Shown piece by piece: positions 5,416 through 13,242 of a stretch of 18,224 nucleotides of DNA; positions within the stretch are counted from its first letter, which is position 1, and each line of letters starts with the position of its first letter. Under the pieces are notes generated by a model, which searched no databases, had not been told where the DNA came from, and saw nothing but the letters and a program-made list of their open reading frames with translations. Position numbers and translations under genes: made by a program. The DNA is from an uncultured Pseudogracilibacillus sp. (GTDB taxonomy: Bacteria > Bacillota > Bacilli > Bacillales > Amphibacillaceae): NCBI GenBank assembly GCA_937960785.1, contig CALGOZ010000019.1, forward strand, positions 1-18,224. Direction: 5' to 3'.

Positions 5416-7356
5416 TTATTCAACGATCGAACCGTTCGGTAAATCTTTAGCTACTGTTGCAAGGGCTAACGTTCCGTCTGGTCCTTCACCTGACAAAATC
5501 ATACCTTCGGACATTTCGCCCCGTAGTTTAACTGGTTTTAAGTTTACGACACAAACTACTTTTTGACCGATTAATTGTTTTGGCTCATAAAACTCTGCTA
5601 TACCTGAGACGATTTGACGTTTTTCTTTTCCTAAATCGACTTGTAACTTTAATAATTTATCCGCATTTTTCATTTTACTAGCTTGAACAATTTCACCGAC
5701 ACGTAAATCGAGCTTTGCGAAATCATCGTAGACGATTTCATCTTTAGTCTCTAACTTATCTTCTTGTACGCCCGGTGTCATCATCGATTTAATTGTTTCG
5801 ATTTCTTCTCCCATCTCTAGACGTGGGAATATTGGTTCACCTTTTTCTACTTTCGTTCCGGTTTCAATTTGACCGAGCGTTTTCATACTATCCCAAGTCT
5901 GTAATGCTTTATCTGTAATACCGAGCTGTCGACAAATCTCCTTCGGTGCTTCGGTTAAGAAAGGCTGAAGTAAAATGGAAATAATTCGTAATGACTCAGC
6001 TAAATGAGCCATCACATTGCCGAGACGTTCGCGCTTTGCTTCCTCTCTTGCTAAAATCCACGGCTCTGTTTCATCGATATATTTATTCGTACGACTAATA
6101 AGTTCCCATATTGCACCTAACGCAACGGAAAATTGCATTTCATCCATCGCTTCCTCGACCTTTGCGATCGTTTCTGCAATGAATTTTTCTAACTCGACGT
6201 CAACTTCAGTTTCACCAGCTTTAAAATGTTGAATTTCACCATCGAAGTATTGACTAATCATCGCAACCGTACGATTTAGTAAGTTTCCTAAGTCATTTGC
6301 TAAATCGTAATTAATTCGCTCGACAAAGCCTTCCGGTGTAAATACTCCATCTTGTCCAAACGGAACTTCCCGTAGTAAATAATAACGAAGTGCATCGAGT
6401 CCGTAACGGTCGATGAGGACGTTCGGGTCGATAACGTTTCCTTTCGATTTGGACATTTTACCGTCTTTCATTAAAATCCAACCGTGTGCGAACACTTTCT
6501 TCGGTAGAGGTAAATCGAGCGCCATTAAAATAATCGGCCAATAAATCGTATGGAATCGTACGATTTCCTTCGCCATAATATGAACGTCTGCGGGCCAATA
6601 CCGTTTAAACAAGGAGTCGTCATCGGTACCATAGCCTAATGCTGTGATATAGTTTGTTAGTGCATCGATCCAAACGTAAATAACGTGTTTTGGATTACCA
6701 GGAACTTTAATTCCCCAATCGAAAGTCGTTCGAGATACGGCTAAATCTTCAAGGCCCGGTAATAGAAAGTTATTTAACATTTCATTTTTACGGCTTTCTG
6801 GCTGAATAAAATCTGGATGGTCTTTGTAGTACTGGATTAAACGGTCCACATACTTACTCATTTTGAAAAAGTAGGATTCTTCTTTTACCTTCTCGACGTT
6901 TTTTCCACAGTCGGGACAAGTGCCTTCATCTAACTGGGTCTCAGTGAAAAAAGACTCACAAGAAATACAATACCAGCCTTCATACTCATCTAAATAAATG
7001 TCGCCTTGTTCTAATAATTGGGCGAAGATTTTCTCAACTACTTTTTTATGTCGTTCTTCCGTCGTACGGATAAAATCATCGTTCGTAATTTTTAACTTTT
7101 TCCAAAGCTGTTGGATGTTTGCGACAATTTCATCTAAATATTGTTGCGGTTCTTTACCTTGCTCTTCCGCTGCTTGTTGAATTTTTTGTCCGTGTTCATC
7201 TGTTCCAGTTAAATAACGAACGTCGTAACCTCGCATCCGTTTATACCGAGCAATCGCATCCCCAGCAACAGTTGAATAGGCATGTCCGATGTGTAAATCG
7301 CCACTCGGATAATAAATCGGTGTCGTAATGTAAAATGTCTCTTTTTTTGTTCCCAT
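5416..7356 (-). CDS. metG: Methionyl-tRNA synthetase
   Basis: A 646-residue class I synthetase charging tRNA-Met with methionine (called metS in B. subtilis). Seen: HIGH (22-25), a zinc knuckle with Cys130, Cys133, Cys147 and Cys150, KMSKS (300-304), the anticodon-binding helical domain, and a C-terminal OB-fold tRNA-binding domain (about 540-646, beginning near DFAKLDLRVGEIV) that supports dimerisation. The start chosen is the ATG at 7356 (MGTKKETFYITTP). The SD AAGGAG lies 8 nt upstream and overlaps an earlier in-frame ATG at 7377, which is therefore unlikely. Upstream I see no T-box signature and no SAM riboswitch; a TACAAT -10-like site near 7396-7401 has no convincing -35. It diverges from abrB across a long AT-rich intergenic region. 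Confidence 0.97.
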   Translation of the reverse strand: MGTKKETFYITTPIYYPSGDLHIGHAYSTVAGDAIARYKRMRGYDVRYLTGTDEHGQKIQQAAEEQGKEPQQYLDEIVANIQQLWKKLKITNDDFIRTTEERHKKVVEKIFAQLLEQGDIYLDEYEGWYCISCESFFTETQLDEGTCPDCGKNVEKVKEESYFFKMSKYVDRLIQYYKDHPDFIQPESRKNEMLNNFLLPGLEDLAVSRTTFDWGIKVPGNPKHVIYVWIDALTNYITALGYGTDDDSLFKRYWPADVHIMAKEIVRFHTIYWPIILMALDLPLPKKVFAHGWILMKDGKMSKSKGNVIDPNVLIDRYGLDALRYYLLREVPFGQDGVFTPEGFVERINYDLANDLGNLLNRTVAMISQYFDGEIQHFKAGETEVDVELEKFIAETIAKVEEAMDEMQFSVALGAIWELISRTNKYIDETEPWILAREEAKRERLGNVMAHLAESLRIISILLQPFLTEAPKEICRQLGITDKALQTWDSMKTLGQIETGTKVEKGEPIFPRLEMGEEIETIKSMMTPGVQEDKLETKDEIVYDDFAKLDLRVGEIVQASKMKNADKLLKLQVDLGKEKRQIVSGIAEFYEPKQLIGQKVVCVVNLKPVKLRGEMSEGMILSGEGPDGTLALATVAKDLPNGSIVE

Positions 7357-7541
7357 TCCATTAACTCCTTCTTTCATTACTATTCGCTACGTACTATTGT
7401 AACGATGTTTATTGAAATAAGAAAGTATAAAGACGATTGTCTGACTTGATCTATCGATGATTATCTCTAGCTTAGCCTCATTCGTTTTCGTGCATACTTT
7501 TCCCTCTATAATCTTTATTGAACCCTAATTGCACATTAAGA

Positions 7542-7571
7542 TTGACAATTTGAGGTTGAAGGTCCTATAAA
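7542..7571 (+). promoter_or_regulatory. Candidate distal sigma-A promoter of abrB
   Basis: A perfect TTGACA (7542-7547), an 18-nt spacer and TATAAA (7566-7571). It points at abrB, but the start codon is about 280 bases downstream, so it would produce an unusually long leader. It could instead start a small RNA. Confidence 0.6.
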
Positions 7572-7706
7572 ATGACATTTACGGTTAAATGATATATAAT
7601 ATTAATAGATTTCAATAATATTATTTTATTACCTAGAAGTCAGAAATGTGTGAATACATATTTACTTAATTAATAGACACTTTTACATTTATTGAATAAA
7701 TAGTCA

Positions 7707-7734
7707 TTTACTTGTGAAGTTTTCACTTTACAAT
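7707..7734 (+). promoter_or_regulatory. Candidate proximal abrB promoter with palindromic spacer
   Basis: TTTACT (7707-7712), a 16-nt spacer and TACAAT (7729-7734). The spacer holds a perfect GTGAA-GTT-TTCAC dyad (7714-7726), the kind of position where a repressor could block RNA polymerase. Operator function is inferred. Confidence 0.45.
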
Positions 7735-7787
7735 CATTCTATTCAATGTTTTAATTACATTATAAATACAAATATTATAAACTTTTC

Positions 7788-7830
7788 ATTTTCTCCCAAC
7801 ATTATATAGAAAGAAAAAAAGGGAGAAAAT
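7788..7830. repeat. Perfect 10-bp inverted repeat in the abrB leader
   Basis: Arm ATTTTCTCCC (7788-7797) is exactly complementary to GGGAGAAAAT (7821-7830), with a 23-base A-rich spacer. It ends 28 bases before the abrB ATG and just ahead of the AAAGGAG SD. No T-tract follows, so it is not a terminator. It could be a leader hairpin or a two-site operator (33 bp centre to centre). Confidence 0.75.
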
Positions 7831-7857
7831 AAAAGGAAAGGAGACAAAGTTTATATT

Positions 7858-8136
7858 ATGAAATCTACTGGCATGGTTAGAAAAGTAGACGAACTAGGTA
7901 GAGTCGTCATTCCAATTGAATTGAGAAGATCCCTAGGCATTAAAGAAAAGGATGCGATCGAGATCTATATCGACGGGGATCAAATTATTTTGAAAAAGTA
8001 TGTACCGAATATGGCATGCCATATTACGGGCGAAAATACGAAAGAAAATCTTGCCCTAGCTAACGGGAAGATTGTACTTAGCCCAGAAGGTGCAAAAGAG
8101 TTAGTAGATGAAATTAGTAAACATTTCGACGTGTAA
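7858..8136 (+). CDS. abrB: Transition-state regulator AbrB
   Basis: A 92-residue DNA-binding global repressor of post-exponential genes, closely matching B. subtilis AbrB. The N-terminal swapped-hairpin (SpoVT/AbrB) DNA-binding domain is intact (VRKVDELGRVVIPIELRRSL, about 7-26, including the conserved R8, R23 and R24 region). The C-terminal half is the oligomerisation domain. The ATG at 7858 is 14 bases from the AAAGGAG SD, longer than ideal. B. subtilis AbrB begins two residues earlier; here the corresponding codon is ATT, so a rare non-ATG start is conceivable. It is the only conserved plus-strand gene inside the block, divergent from metG and convergent with rsmI, as in B. subtilis, and has its own terminator. 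Spo0A-P represses abrB in B. subtilis, but no clear 0A box is seen here. Confidence 0.97.
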   Translation: MKSTGMVRKVDELGRVVIPIELRRSLGIKEKDAIEIYIDGDQIILKKYVPNMACHITGENTKENLALANGKIVLSPEGAKELVDEISKHFDV

Positions 8137-8211
8137 GAAGAAATAGTTTACAAGATTCATTGATTTTACTAACCCTTACAATTAATTCTATACTTTACTT
8201 TTACATGTTCT

Positions 8212-8251
8212 AACTTGCTTATACGCTACGTGTAAGCAAGTTTTTTAATTT
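8212..8251 (+). terminator. Rho-independent terminator of abrB
   Basis: AACTTGCTTATAC pairs with GTGTAAGCAAGTT (13 bp, one G-U) around a 5-base loop, followed by TTTTTT on the plus strand. It lies between the convergent abrB and rsmI; the minus-strand tail is T-poor, so it serves abrB mainly. Confidence 0.93.
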
Positions 8252-8261
8252 TAAAAAGTTA

Positions 8262-9140
8262 TTAATCATCCTTTTTCACATGAATTGCTTCATATACGTC
8301 GCGACGTGAAAGTTTACGATCTTGAGCAACTTTTCGCATTGCTTCTTTATGGGGGAGTCCCGTTTCTTTTTCATAATGCGCAACATGTTCTACAATCGAA
8401 AGCTCTTCCCACCAATGCCCTACCTTTAACTCCGCCTCCGCATTTCCCTCAATTACAAGAACACATTCACCACGTACTGGATTGTTTTCTACCCAATCTT
8501 TAACTTCTTCAACGGTACCACGAATGTACTGTTCGTACACTTTCGTAAGTTCTCGAGCAAGGGCCACCCGTCGTTTACCAAAGAATTGAGCAATCCTATG
8601 TAAAGTTTGAGCGACTCGATGGGGAGATTCGTATAAAATGAGGGTCGCTTTTTTCCGTTGCAAACGTTCGAGCAACTCTTTTTGTTCTTTTTTCCTCCGA
8701 GGCAAGAACCCGATGAATAAAAATTGCTCCGTCGGTAAACCAGAACCGACTAAAGCTGTAATTGCTGCATTTGCTCCGGGTAAAACGATAACAGATAGGT
8801 CTTTTTTAATCGTCGCTTGGACAAGTTCATAGCCTGGGTCGGAAATTGCCGGCATCCCTGCATCACTAACGAGGGCGATATCTTTTCCTTCGTCTAATTT
8901 CCTTAAGAGATATGGGATTCGTTCGTTTCGATTATGTTCATGATAACTAATCGTTTCTTTTTCTATTTCAAAATAGTGTAGAAGTTTTTTCGTATGACGA
9001 GTATCTTCAGCTGCAATTAAATCTACTTCAGCTAAGATACGTACTGCACGATAGGTTATATCTTCCAAGTTACCTATCGGTGTCGGTACGATATATAGTG
9101 TTCCTTTTTGATTTTCTTCATAGCTGTTTTGTATATTCAT
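8262..9140 (-). CDS. rsmI: 16S rRNA 2'-O-ribose methyltransferase RsmI
   Basis: A 292-residue tetrapyrrole-methylase-fold enzyme that 2'-O-methylates C1402 of 16S rRNA (E. coli numbering) using SAM. Seen: the N-terminal LYIVPTPIGNLEDIT motif (16-30), LIAAEDTRHT (41-50), LVSDAGMPAISDPG and LPGANAAI. The C-terminal part ends in SRRDVYEAI, a helix-turn-helix-like tail typical of the family. Its ATG at 9140 has an SD (GAGGG, 9 nt) and overlaps the yazA end by 23 bases, implying coupled translation. It is the last gene of the trmN6-yazA-rsmI group and is convergent with abrB. B. subtilis names it yabC. Confidence 0.96.
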   Translation of the reverse strand: MNIQNSYEENQKGTLYIVPTPIGNLEDITYRAVRILAEVDLIAAEDTRHTKKLLHYFEIEKETISYHEHNRNERIPYLLRKLDEGKDIALVSDAGMPAISDPGYELVQATIKKDLSVIVLPGANAAITALVGSGLPTEQFLFIGFLPRRKKEQKELLERLQRKKATLILYESPHRVAQTLHRIAQFFGKRRVALARELTKVYEQYIRGTVEEVKDWVENNPVRGECVLVIEGNAEAELKVGHWWEELSIVEHVAHYEKETGLPHKEAMRKVAQDRKLSRRDVYEAIHVKKDD

Positions 9141-9402
9141 CGATTGTATCCCTCATTGATTCAATTAATTGTAATTTTTGCCTCCGGGTTAATCGCTTTA
9201 TTTCGTATTCTCGCTTTAAAGCTTTGGATTTTGTCGGTAGACTCTCTACATAAACGAGCTGAAAGGGACCACGACCTCGGGTATATTTTGCTCCTTTACC
9301 AGCCTCATGTAACTGTATGCGTCGTTTTAAGTCTACAGTGTAACCGGTATATAACGTATGATCTTTACAACGTAGTATATAAACGTAATGATTATGTACC
9401 AT
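9118..9402 (-). CDS. GIY-YIG endonuclease-domain protein YazA
   Basis: A 94-residue single-domain GIY-YIG protein of the UPF0213/YazA type. The signature strands are YVYIL (6-10) and LYTGYT (17-22). R27 or R28 and E65 (KREYEIKRL) occupy the usual catalytic positions. Small GIY-YIG proteins of this kind have no established cellular role; nuclease activity is inferred from the fold. I chose the ATG at 9402, whose codons overlap the trmN6 stop by 11 bases, because the protein then matches family length. The only SD (GAGGAGG) is about 15 nt away, so the start is uncertain; an ATG at 9447 would add 15 residues but has no SD. It sits between trmN6 and rsmI as in B. subtilis. Confidence 0.9.
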   Translation of the reverse strand: MVHNHYVYILRCKDHTLYTGYTVDLKRRIQLHEAGKGAKYTRGRGPFQLVYVESLPTKSKALKREYEIKRLTRRQKLQLIESMRDTIDEYTKQL

Positions 9403-10135
9403 AAATAATTGACCGAGCCTCCTCAGTATACGTATTGTCTTCTTCATATACGTATAAGGGAGCTAACGTTTTTAAACCGCTACGACCATCGCGAGTTCCT
9501 TCTAATAATACAATATTTGCTTCTTTGTTCTTTTTCGGATAAATAAAACGTAAACGTTTCGGTTCGATGTTATACTTACGAAAAAGAGTAAGTAAATCGA
9601 CGAGGCGGTCCGGTCGATGGACAAGTGCTACTTTACCGCCAGGCTTTACATAACGCTTTGCTGAACGTATAACATCTTCTAACGTACACATTCGTTCGTG
9701 GCGAGCGATTGTTAGATAATCATTTTTATTATATTCTGTCCGTTTTGGGGTTTTAAAATAAGGTGGATTACATGTGACGACATCGTAATAGTCGTGATGT
9801 AATTCCGGTTGCATTTCGCGTAAATCGCCGATAATAATTTTGATTCTTTTTGTTAAATTATTTAGTTGCATCGTTCGTTTAGCCATATTTGCTAATCGTC
9901 CCTGAATTTCTAAACCGGTGATAGAAGCTTTTGTCCGATCTGCTAATAAAAGTGGAATAATCCCATTTCCTGTTCCTAAATCTAATATATTTCCTTTCTG
10001 AATAGGGACGTAAACGAAATGGGCTAATAAAATTGCATCGAGAGAATAAGAAAAAACCGTCGGACTTTGAATGATTGGCCTTTCCTTTCCTGAGACGAGC
10101 CGATCGAGCCGTTCATCATCATATAGTTGTACCAC
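9392..10135 (-). CDS. trmN6: tRNA1(Val) (adenine37-N6)-methyltransferase-like protein YabB
   Basis: A 247-residue Rossmann-fold SAM methyltransferase of the TrmN6/YfiC type, predicted to make m6A37 in tRNA1-Val. Seen: SAM motif LDLGTGNGI (51-59), acidic LEI (75-77) and the N6-adenine methyltransferase motif NPPY (123-126). Start is a GTG at 10135 with SD GGAGG 7 nt upstream. Its C-terminus overlaps the yazA start. A terminator lies between yabA and this gene, yet no good promoter is visible in the 35 bases that remain, so expression may rely on read-through. The exact substrate in Bacillus is inferred from E. coli. Confidence 0.9.
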   Translation of the reverse strand: MVQLYDDERLDRLVSGKERPIIQSPTVFSYSLDAILLAHFVYVPIQKGNILDLGTGNGIIPLLLADRTKASITGLEIQGRLANMAKRTMQLNNLTKRIKIIIGDLREMQPELHHDYYDVVTCNPPYFKTPKRTEYNKNDYLTIARHERMCTLEDVIRSAKRYVKPGGKVALVHRPDRLVDLLTLFRKYNIEPKRLRFIYPKKNKEANIVLLEGTRDGRSGLKTLAPLYVYEEDNTYTEEARSIIYGT

Positions 10136-10171
10136 GTTTTATCCTCCAATAATTCACTACGTTTTATCATC

Positions 10172-10223
10172 AAAAAAACCTCAATCATGGTTATACGTTC
10201 GTAGCATAACCATTTCATGAGGT
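10172..10223 (-). terminator. Rho-independent terminator after yabA
   Basis: On the minus strand ACCTCA pairs with TGAGGT and, after an internal loop, ATGGTTAT with ATAACCAT, followed by seven T. It lies 6 bases beyond the yabA stop and 36 bases before the trmN6 start, so it splits what would otherwise be one operon. Confidence 0.85.
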
Positions 10224-10229
10224 ATTCAT

Positions 10230-10571
10230 TTAATCTTTATTAAACAATTCAAAACAAAAGAGACAATCTTCATCCGAACGAGGGCTTCCGAAATGCATAT
10301 GACAAATATGGAACCCCTCCATATATAGACGCGCTAAATTATCAAGCCCATCATGGGGAGGAGATTTCTTTTTAACCCCTTTTTCTTCTTCTTCCTTTTC
10401 TTTTTGGGAGTAAAAATGTGTACGCAAATGTTCATTTTCAATCGTCAAACGATGATTTTCTTCAATTAATTTACTTAAATCGTTTTTTAAAGTACCTAAT
10501 TTTTCGTACAATTCGCCAATCTGTGTTTCCATTTGCGTCACTTGCTCGAATATTTCTAATTTGTTGTTCAC
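10230..10571 (-). CDS. yabA: Replication initiation control protein YabA
   Basis: A 113-residue negative regulator of chromosome replication initiation that binds DnaA and the sliding clamp DnaN in Bacillus. The N-terminal half (1-60) is a heptad-rich coiled coil that forms tetramers. The C-terminal half, DNLARLYMEGFHICHMHFGS, carries zinc-binding H88, C90, C103 and C106. Start is a GTG at 10571 with a strong SD (GAGGTGGAG); it begins 14 bases after ricT ends. Its place at the end of the tmk-holB-ricT operon, next to a clamp-loader gene, fits its job. The linker (58-72) is Lys/Glu-rich and slightly shorter than in B. subtilis. Confidence 0.95.
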   Translation of the reverse strand: MNNKLEIFEQVTQMETQIGELYEKLGTLKNDLSKLIEENHRLTIENEHLRTHFYSQKEKEEEEKGVKKKSPPHDGLDNLARLYMEGFHICHMHFGSPRSDEDCLFCFELFNKD

Positions 10572-10585
10572 TTGAACTCCACCTC

Positions 10586-11413
10586 TTATTCAGGGATTGA
10601 CAATGTGATCGCATCTTCTTCAATCATCTCATCGAAAGAGAATTGGATGATTTGTTGTGTTTCTTCTAGTTCGACGTGAATTGTTTTTGCTAATATATTT
10701 AAATCGACAACTTTACCTGCGCCTCTTTCTGTCTCTACACGTTCACCAACATCGGGTAAATTGCGTTTTGCTTCTTCATAGGTTTCATTTTCATATTTTA
10801 AGCAACACATAAGACGGCCACATAGTCCTGAGATTTTCGATGGGTTTAAAGATAAATTTTGGTCCTTTGCCATCTTAATCGATACTGGTTCAAAATCACC
10901 TAAAAAGGTCGAACAACAGAGCATTCGACCACAAGGGCCGATTCCGCCGAGTAATTTCGCTTCATCCCGAACTCCTATTTGTCGTAGCTCGATTCTAGTT
11001 TTAAAGCGAGCAGCTAGGTCTTTTACAAGTTCGCGGAAGTCGATACGACCGTCCGCTGTAAAATAAAAGATTACCTTATTTCGGTCGAAAGTATACTCCA
11101 CATCGACTAGATTCATCTCTAATTCATGAGAGGCAATTTTCTCCTCACAAATAACGTAAGCCTCTTTTGCCATCTGTTCATTTTTTTCGACATTTCGGCG
11201 ATCTTTTTCATCTGCTATTCGTATTACTTTCTTAAGGGGTAAGACGACGTCATCTTCATCGACTAATTTATTAGCGATTACTACTTCGCCGTACTCGATA
11301 CCCCGAGCTGTTTCAACGATTACGCAGTCGTCTAACGTTAATGTATATTGATCTGGATCAAAATAATATATTTTGCCAGCTTTTTTAAATCGAACTCCGG
11401 TTACTTCTATCAT
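10586..11413 (-). CDS. ricT: Y-complex subunit RicT (YaaT, PSP1 domain)
   Basis: A 275-residue PSP1-domain protein. In B. subtilis RicT works with RicA and RicF in a complex that binds Fe-S clusters, assists RNase Y in mRNA maturation, and affects Spo0A phosphorylation, sporulation, competence and biofilm formation. Seen: an N-terminal PSP1 region and two cysteine clusters, GPCGRMLCC (C161, C166, C167) and GLCGRLMCC (C198, C203, C204), which are the likely Fe-S ligands. The ATG at 11413 has SD GAGGTGG and lies 14 bases after holB. The C-terminus is shorter than or equal to the family norm with no sign of damage. Confidence 0.96.
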   Translation of the reverse strand: MIEVTGVRFKKAGKIYYFDPDQYTLTLDDCVIVETARGIEYGEVVIANKLVDEDDVVLPLKKVIRIADEKDRRNVEKNEQMAKEAYVICEEKIASHELEMNLVDVEYTFDRNKVIFYFTADGRIDFRELVKDLAARFKTRIELRQIGVRDEAKLLGGIGPCGRMLCCSTFLGDFEPVSIKMAKDQNLSLNPSKISGLCGRLMCCLKYENETYEEAKRNLPDVGERVETERGAGKVVDLNILAKTIHVELEETQQIIQFSFDEMIEEDAITLSIPE

Positions 11414-11427
11414 TTAGTAAACCACCT

Positions 11428-12420
11428 CTAAAATTGCAATATGAGCTGTTCAATGACTAGCGTTGGATGGGTATGTTGCGCCCATTTTTGTTTTGCTTCT
11501 AACGTTAATTTTAACATATGCACGAGCCGACGGTTAGAAAATCGTTCTGTCATTCGATTCAATATCGGATTTTCTTGTTGAAAAAATGTTAAGGAATGAT
11601 AGTGGCCAATTTGTGCATAAATCGTATCGCGCAATGCGAGTAATAACAGCTCTAGCCCTAACCTTTGCGATTCTTTCTCCACAAGCAATGGTAACCAACG
11701 TTCGTGAATGAATAAAAATCGCTCTTCATATCGCTCGGTTAACAGTTTGAACAATTGCTCAATCATCTGTTGAATCTCGTATATATGTTTGGCCTCATGA
11801 AGCGAAACAGCCTCTTCGATATTCGTCGTTAATGCACTTAGTAATTTGCTTTGTTCTTTAGTAATTTGTATACCGTCTAGTTGGAGTAGTTTTTGCTGGA
11901 AATGGGAAGGATCTAAAGGTTGTAAATCGATCAACTGACAACGAGAACGGATCGTCGGCAAAATTGCTTGACTTTGTTCTGTTAATAAAATCGCCGTCGA
12001 CGTAATGTTCGGTTCTTCTAAAAACTTAAGCAATCGGTTCGCTGCATGGGTCGTAAGCGTTTCAGCTTGATCGATTACATATACTTTTTCTGTAGATTCT
12101 ACACCAGAAAAAGAAAACTCTTTCCGTAAATAATCGATTTGTTCATTCTTTATTGTCGTCCCTTCTGGTATAATCCAATGAACATCGGGATGGTTTAAAG
12201 AGGCGATTCGTCGACAGGCATGACACCTTTGGCATGGATTTTCTGTTTGGCGATTTTCGCAAAAAATAGTCATCGCGAGAATCGTTGCGAACGTTTTCTT
12301 CCCTGTCCCTCGTTCACCTTGAACTAAATAGGCATGGGAAAGCCGGTTTTTTTTAATACTATTTGCGAGAATTCGACTCGCTAACGGTTGTGTAGTTGCA
12401 AAGGACGACCAATCGAGCAT
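11428..12420 (-). CDS. holB: DNA polymerase III subunit delta'
   Basis: A 330-residue AAA+ clamp-loader subunit that works with tau/gamma (DnaX) and delta to load the beta clamp. Seen: P-loop-like GERGTGKK (35-42), a zinc module (C54, C63, C66, C69), FLEEP (sensor region) and SRCQLIDL. Length equals B. subtilis HolB. SD AAAGGTG precedes the ATG at 12420. Unlike many delta' proteins the Walker A is nearly complete, which is also usual in Bacilli. It lies in the tmk-darA-yaaR-holB-ricT-yabA operon with a 27-base gap from yaaR. Confidence 0.96.
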   Translation of the reverse strand: MLDWSSFATTQPLASRILANSIKKNRLSHAYLVQGERGTGKKTFATILAMTIFCENRQTENPCQRCHACRRIASLNHPDVHWIIPEGTTIKNEQIDYLRKEFSFSGVESTEKVYVIDQAETLTTHAANRLLKFLEEPNITSTAILLTEQSQAILPTIRSRCQLIDLQPLDPSHFQQKLLQLDGIQITKEQSKLLSALTTNIEEAVSLHEAKHIYEIQQMIEQLFKLLTERYEERFLFIHERWLPLLVEKESQRLGLELLLLALRDTIYAQIGHYHSLTFFQQENPILNRMTERFSNRRLVHMLKLTLEAKQKWAQHTHPTLVIEQLILQF

Positions 12421-12447
12421 ACGATAACACCTTTCTACTAATCTAGC

Positions 12448-12882
12448 TTACGTATATAAGTTTATAAGTAATCCTTCAATTTCACCAATAATTGCGAGCA
12501 AATCGACGGCTTTTGACTCTTGGTCTAGTAATTCATCTGTAAGCTCTACTAACTTCTCATCGATTTTCTCTACTGTCATTAAACGATGGCTGAAGTTTGT
12601 CGTATTGAAATTACGTGTCTTTTTTACCGAAAGGCCGTCGAAAACCGCTTCCTCTAAAAATTGCTGAATCATTCGTTTGAAGCGGGCTAAATCACGAAAA
12701 GAACGAAAGCGAACCACTTTTTCCCCTTGCTCTGTTATATCCCGCACCATTTGCTCTAAGTCGTGCTTTTTCATATGGGAGGCTTTCGTCCGAATCATCA
12801 GATCGAAGTCTTGTTTACTCGCTTGACGTTGACGGACAGGCTTTTGTTCAACCTTAGAACGGACATCTTGATCGATTCGCAT
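12448..12882 (-). CDS. yaaR: YaaR family protein (DUF327), function unknown
   Basis: A 144-residue protein of the DUF327 family, recognised by the C-terminal signature IGEIEGLLINLYT and by position between darA and holB. The N-terminus (1-35) is charged and likely flexible; the rest is predicted mainly helical (HDLEQMVRDITEQGEKV, KRMIQQFLEEAV, DEKLVELTDELL). No catalytic motif is seen. The ATG at 12882 has SD AAAGGAG. Its function has not been established to my knowledge; the operon suggests a link to replication or nucleotide signalling, but that is only context. Confidence 0.92.
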   Translation of the reverse strand: MRIDQDVRSKVEQKPVRQRQASKQDFDLMIRTKASHMKKHDLEQMVRDITEQGEKVVRFRSFRDLARFKRMIQQFLEEAVFDGLSVKKTRNFNTTNFSHRLMTVEKIDEKLVELTDELLDQESKAVDLLAIIGEIEGLLINLYT

Positions 12883-12909
12883 TTACTTGCTCTACTCCTT
12901 TATCGCATG

Positions 12910-13242
12910 CTAAAAACGGAAAAATGACTCGATAGGTAGGACAAATACAGTAGCGCCACCTACTTCAACCTTTACAGGATTCGGAATGTAAGAATCCGCA
13001 CTACCTCCCATTGGAGAAACTGGTGCAACCATTTGTTCCCTCTGTGAACAATTATCTTTAATAATTTCTAAGGCTTCATCAGTATATTCCGATTGACAAC
13101 CGACCATAATCGTCGTATTACCTTCTTTTAAAAAACCACCAGTCGTCGCTAATTTCGTCGTCTGAAAATTAGCTTCATTCAATGCAGTCGTAACTCGATT
13201 TGAATCTTTATCTTGAACTACAGCAATGATCAATTTCATCAT
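12910..13242 (-). CDS. darA: Cyclic di-AMP receptor DarA (PstA, YaaQ)
   Basis: A 110-residue PII-like protein that binds c-di-AMP as a trimer; its downstream partner is not firmly known. The conserved blocks are MKLIIAVVQDKDSNRV, FQTTKLATTGGFLKEGNTT and VAPVSPMGGSADSYIPNPV, then VEVGGATVFVLP; TTGGFL and the following residues form the ligand pocket in characterised homologues. The first of two adjacent ATG codons (13242) is chosen because its spacing from the AAGGAG SD is better (8 nt). The start overlaps the tmk stop by 4 bases (ATGA), so the two genes are translationally coupled. Confidence 0.96.
   Translation of the reverse strand: MMKLIIAVVQDKDSNRVTTALNEANFQTTKLATTGGFLKEGNTTIMVGCQSEYTDEALEIIKDNCSQREQMVAPVSPMGGSADSYIPNPVKVEVGGATVFVLPIESFFRF

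Larger units (their letters stand above)
7357..7857. other. AT-rich divergent intergenic region between metG and abrB
   Basis: This 501-base stretch holds no credible ORF or RNA gene. It contains a good plus-strand sigma-A promoter (7542-7571), a second promoter candidate with a palindrome in its spacer (7707-7734), a very AT-rich block with the palindrome AATAATATTATT near 7613-7624, and a perfect 10-bp inverted repeat just before the abrB SD (7788-7830). No T-box or SAM riboswitch signature was seen on the metG side. No match to the Spo0A box TGNCGAA was found by eye on either strand. Confidence 0.7.

Noticed and set aside
7378..7857. Possible T-box or SAM riboswitch controlling metG
   Set aside because: No T-box signature (AGGGTGGNACCGCG) and no conserved SAM riboswitch core was found on the minus strand ahead of metG.
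9108..9404. 98-codon plus-strand frame opposite yazA
   Set aside because: Antisense to a clearly recognised GIY-YIG gene; no supporting signals.
10024..10218. 64-codon minus-strand frame overlapping trmN6
   Set aside because: It crosses the yabA terminator stem and the trmN6 start in another frame, and has no SD.
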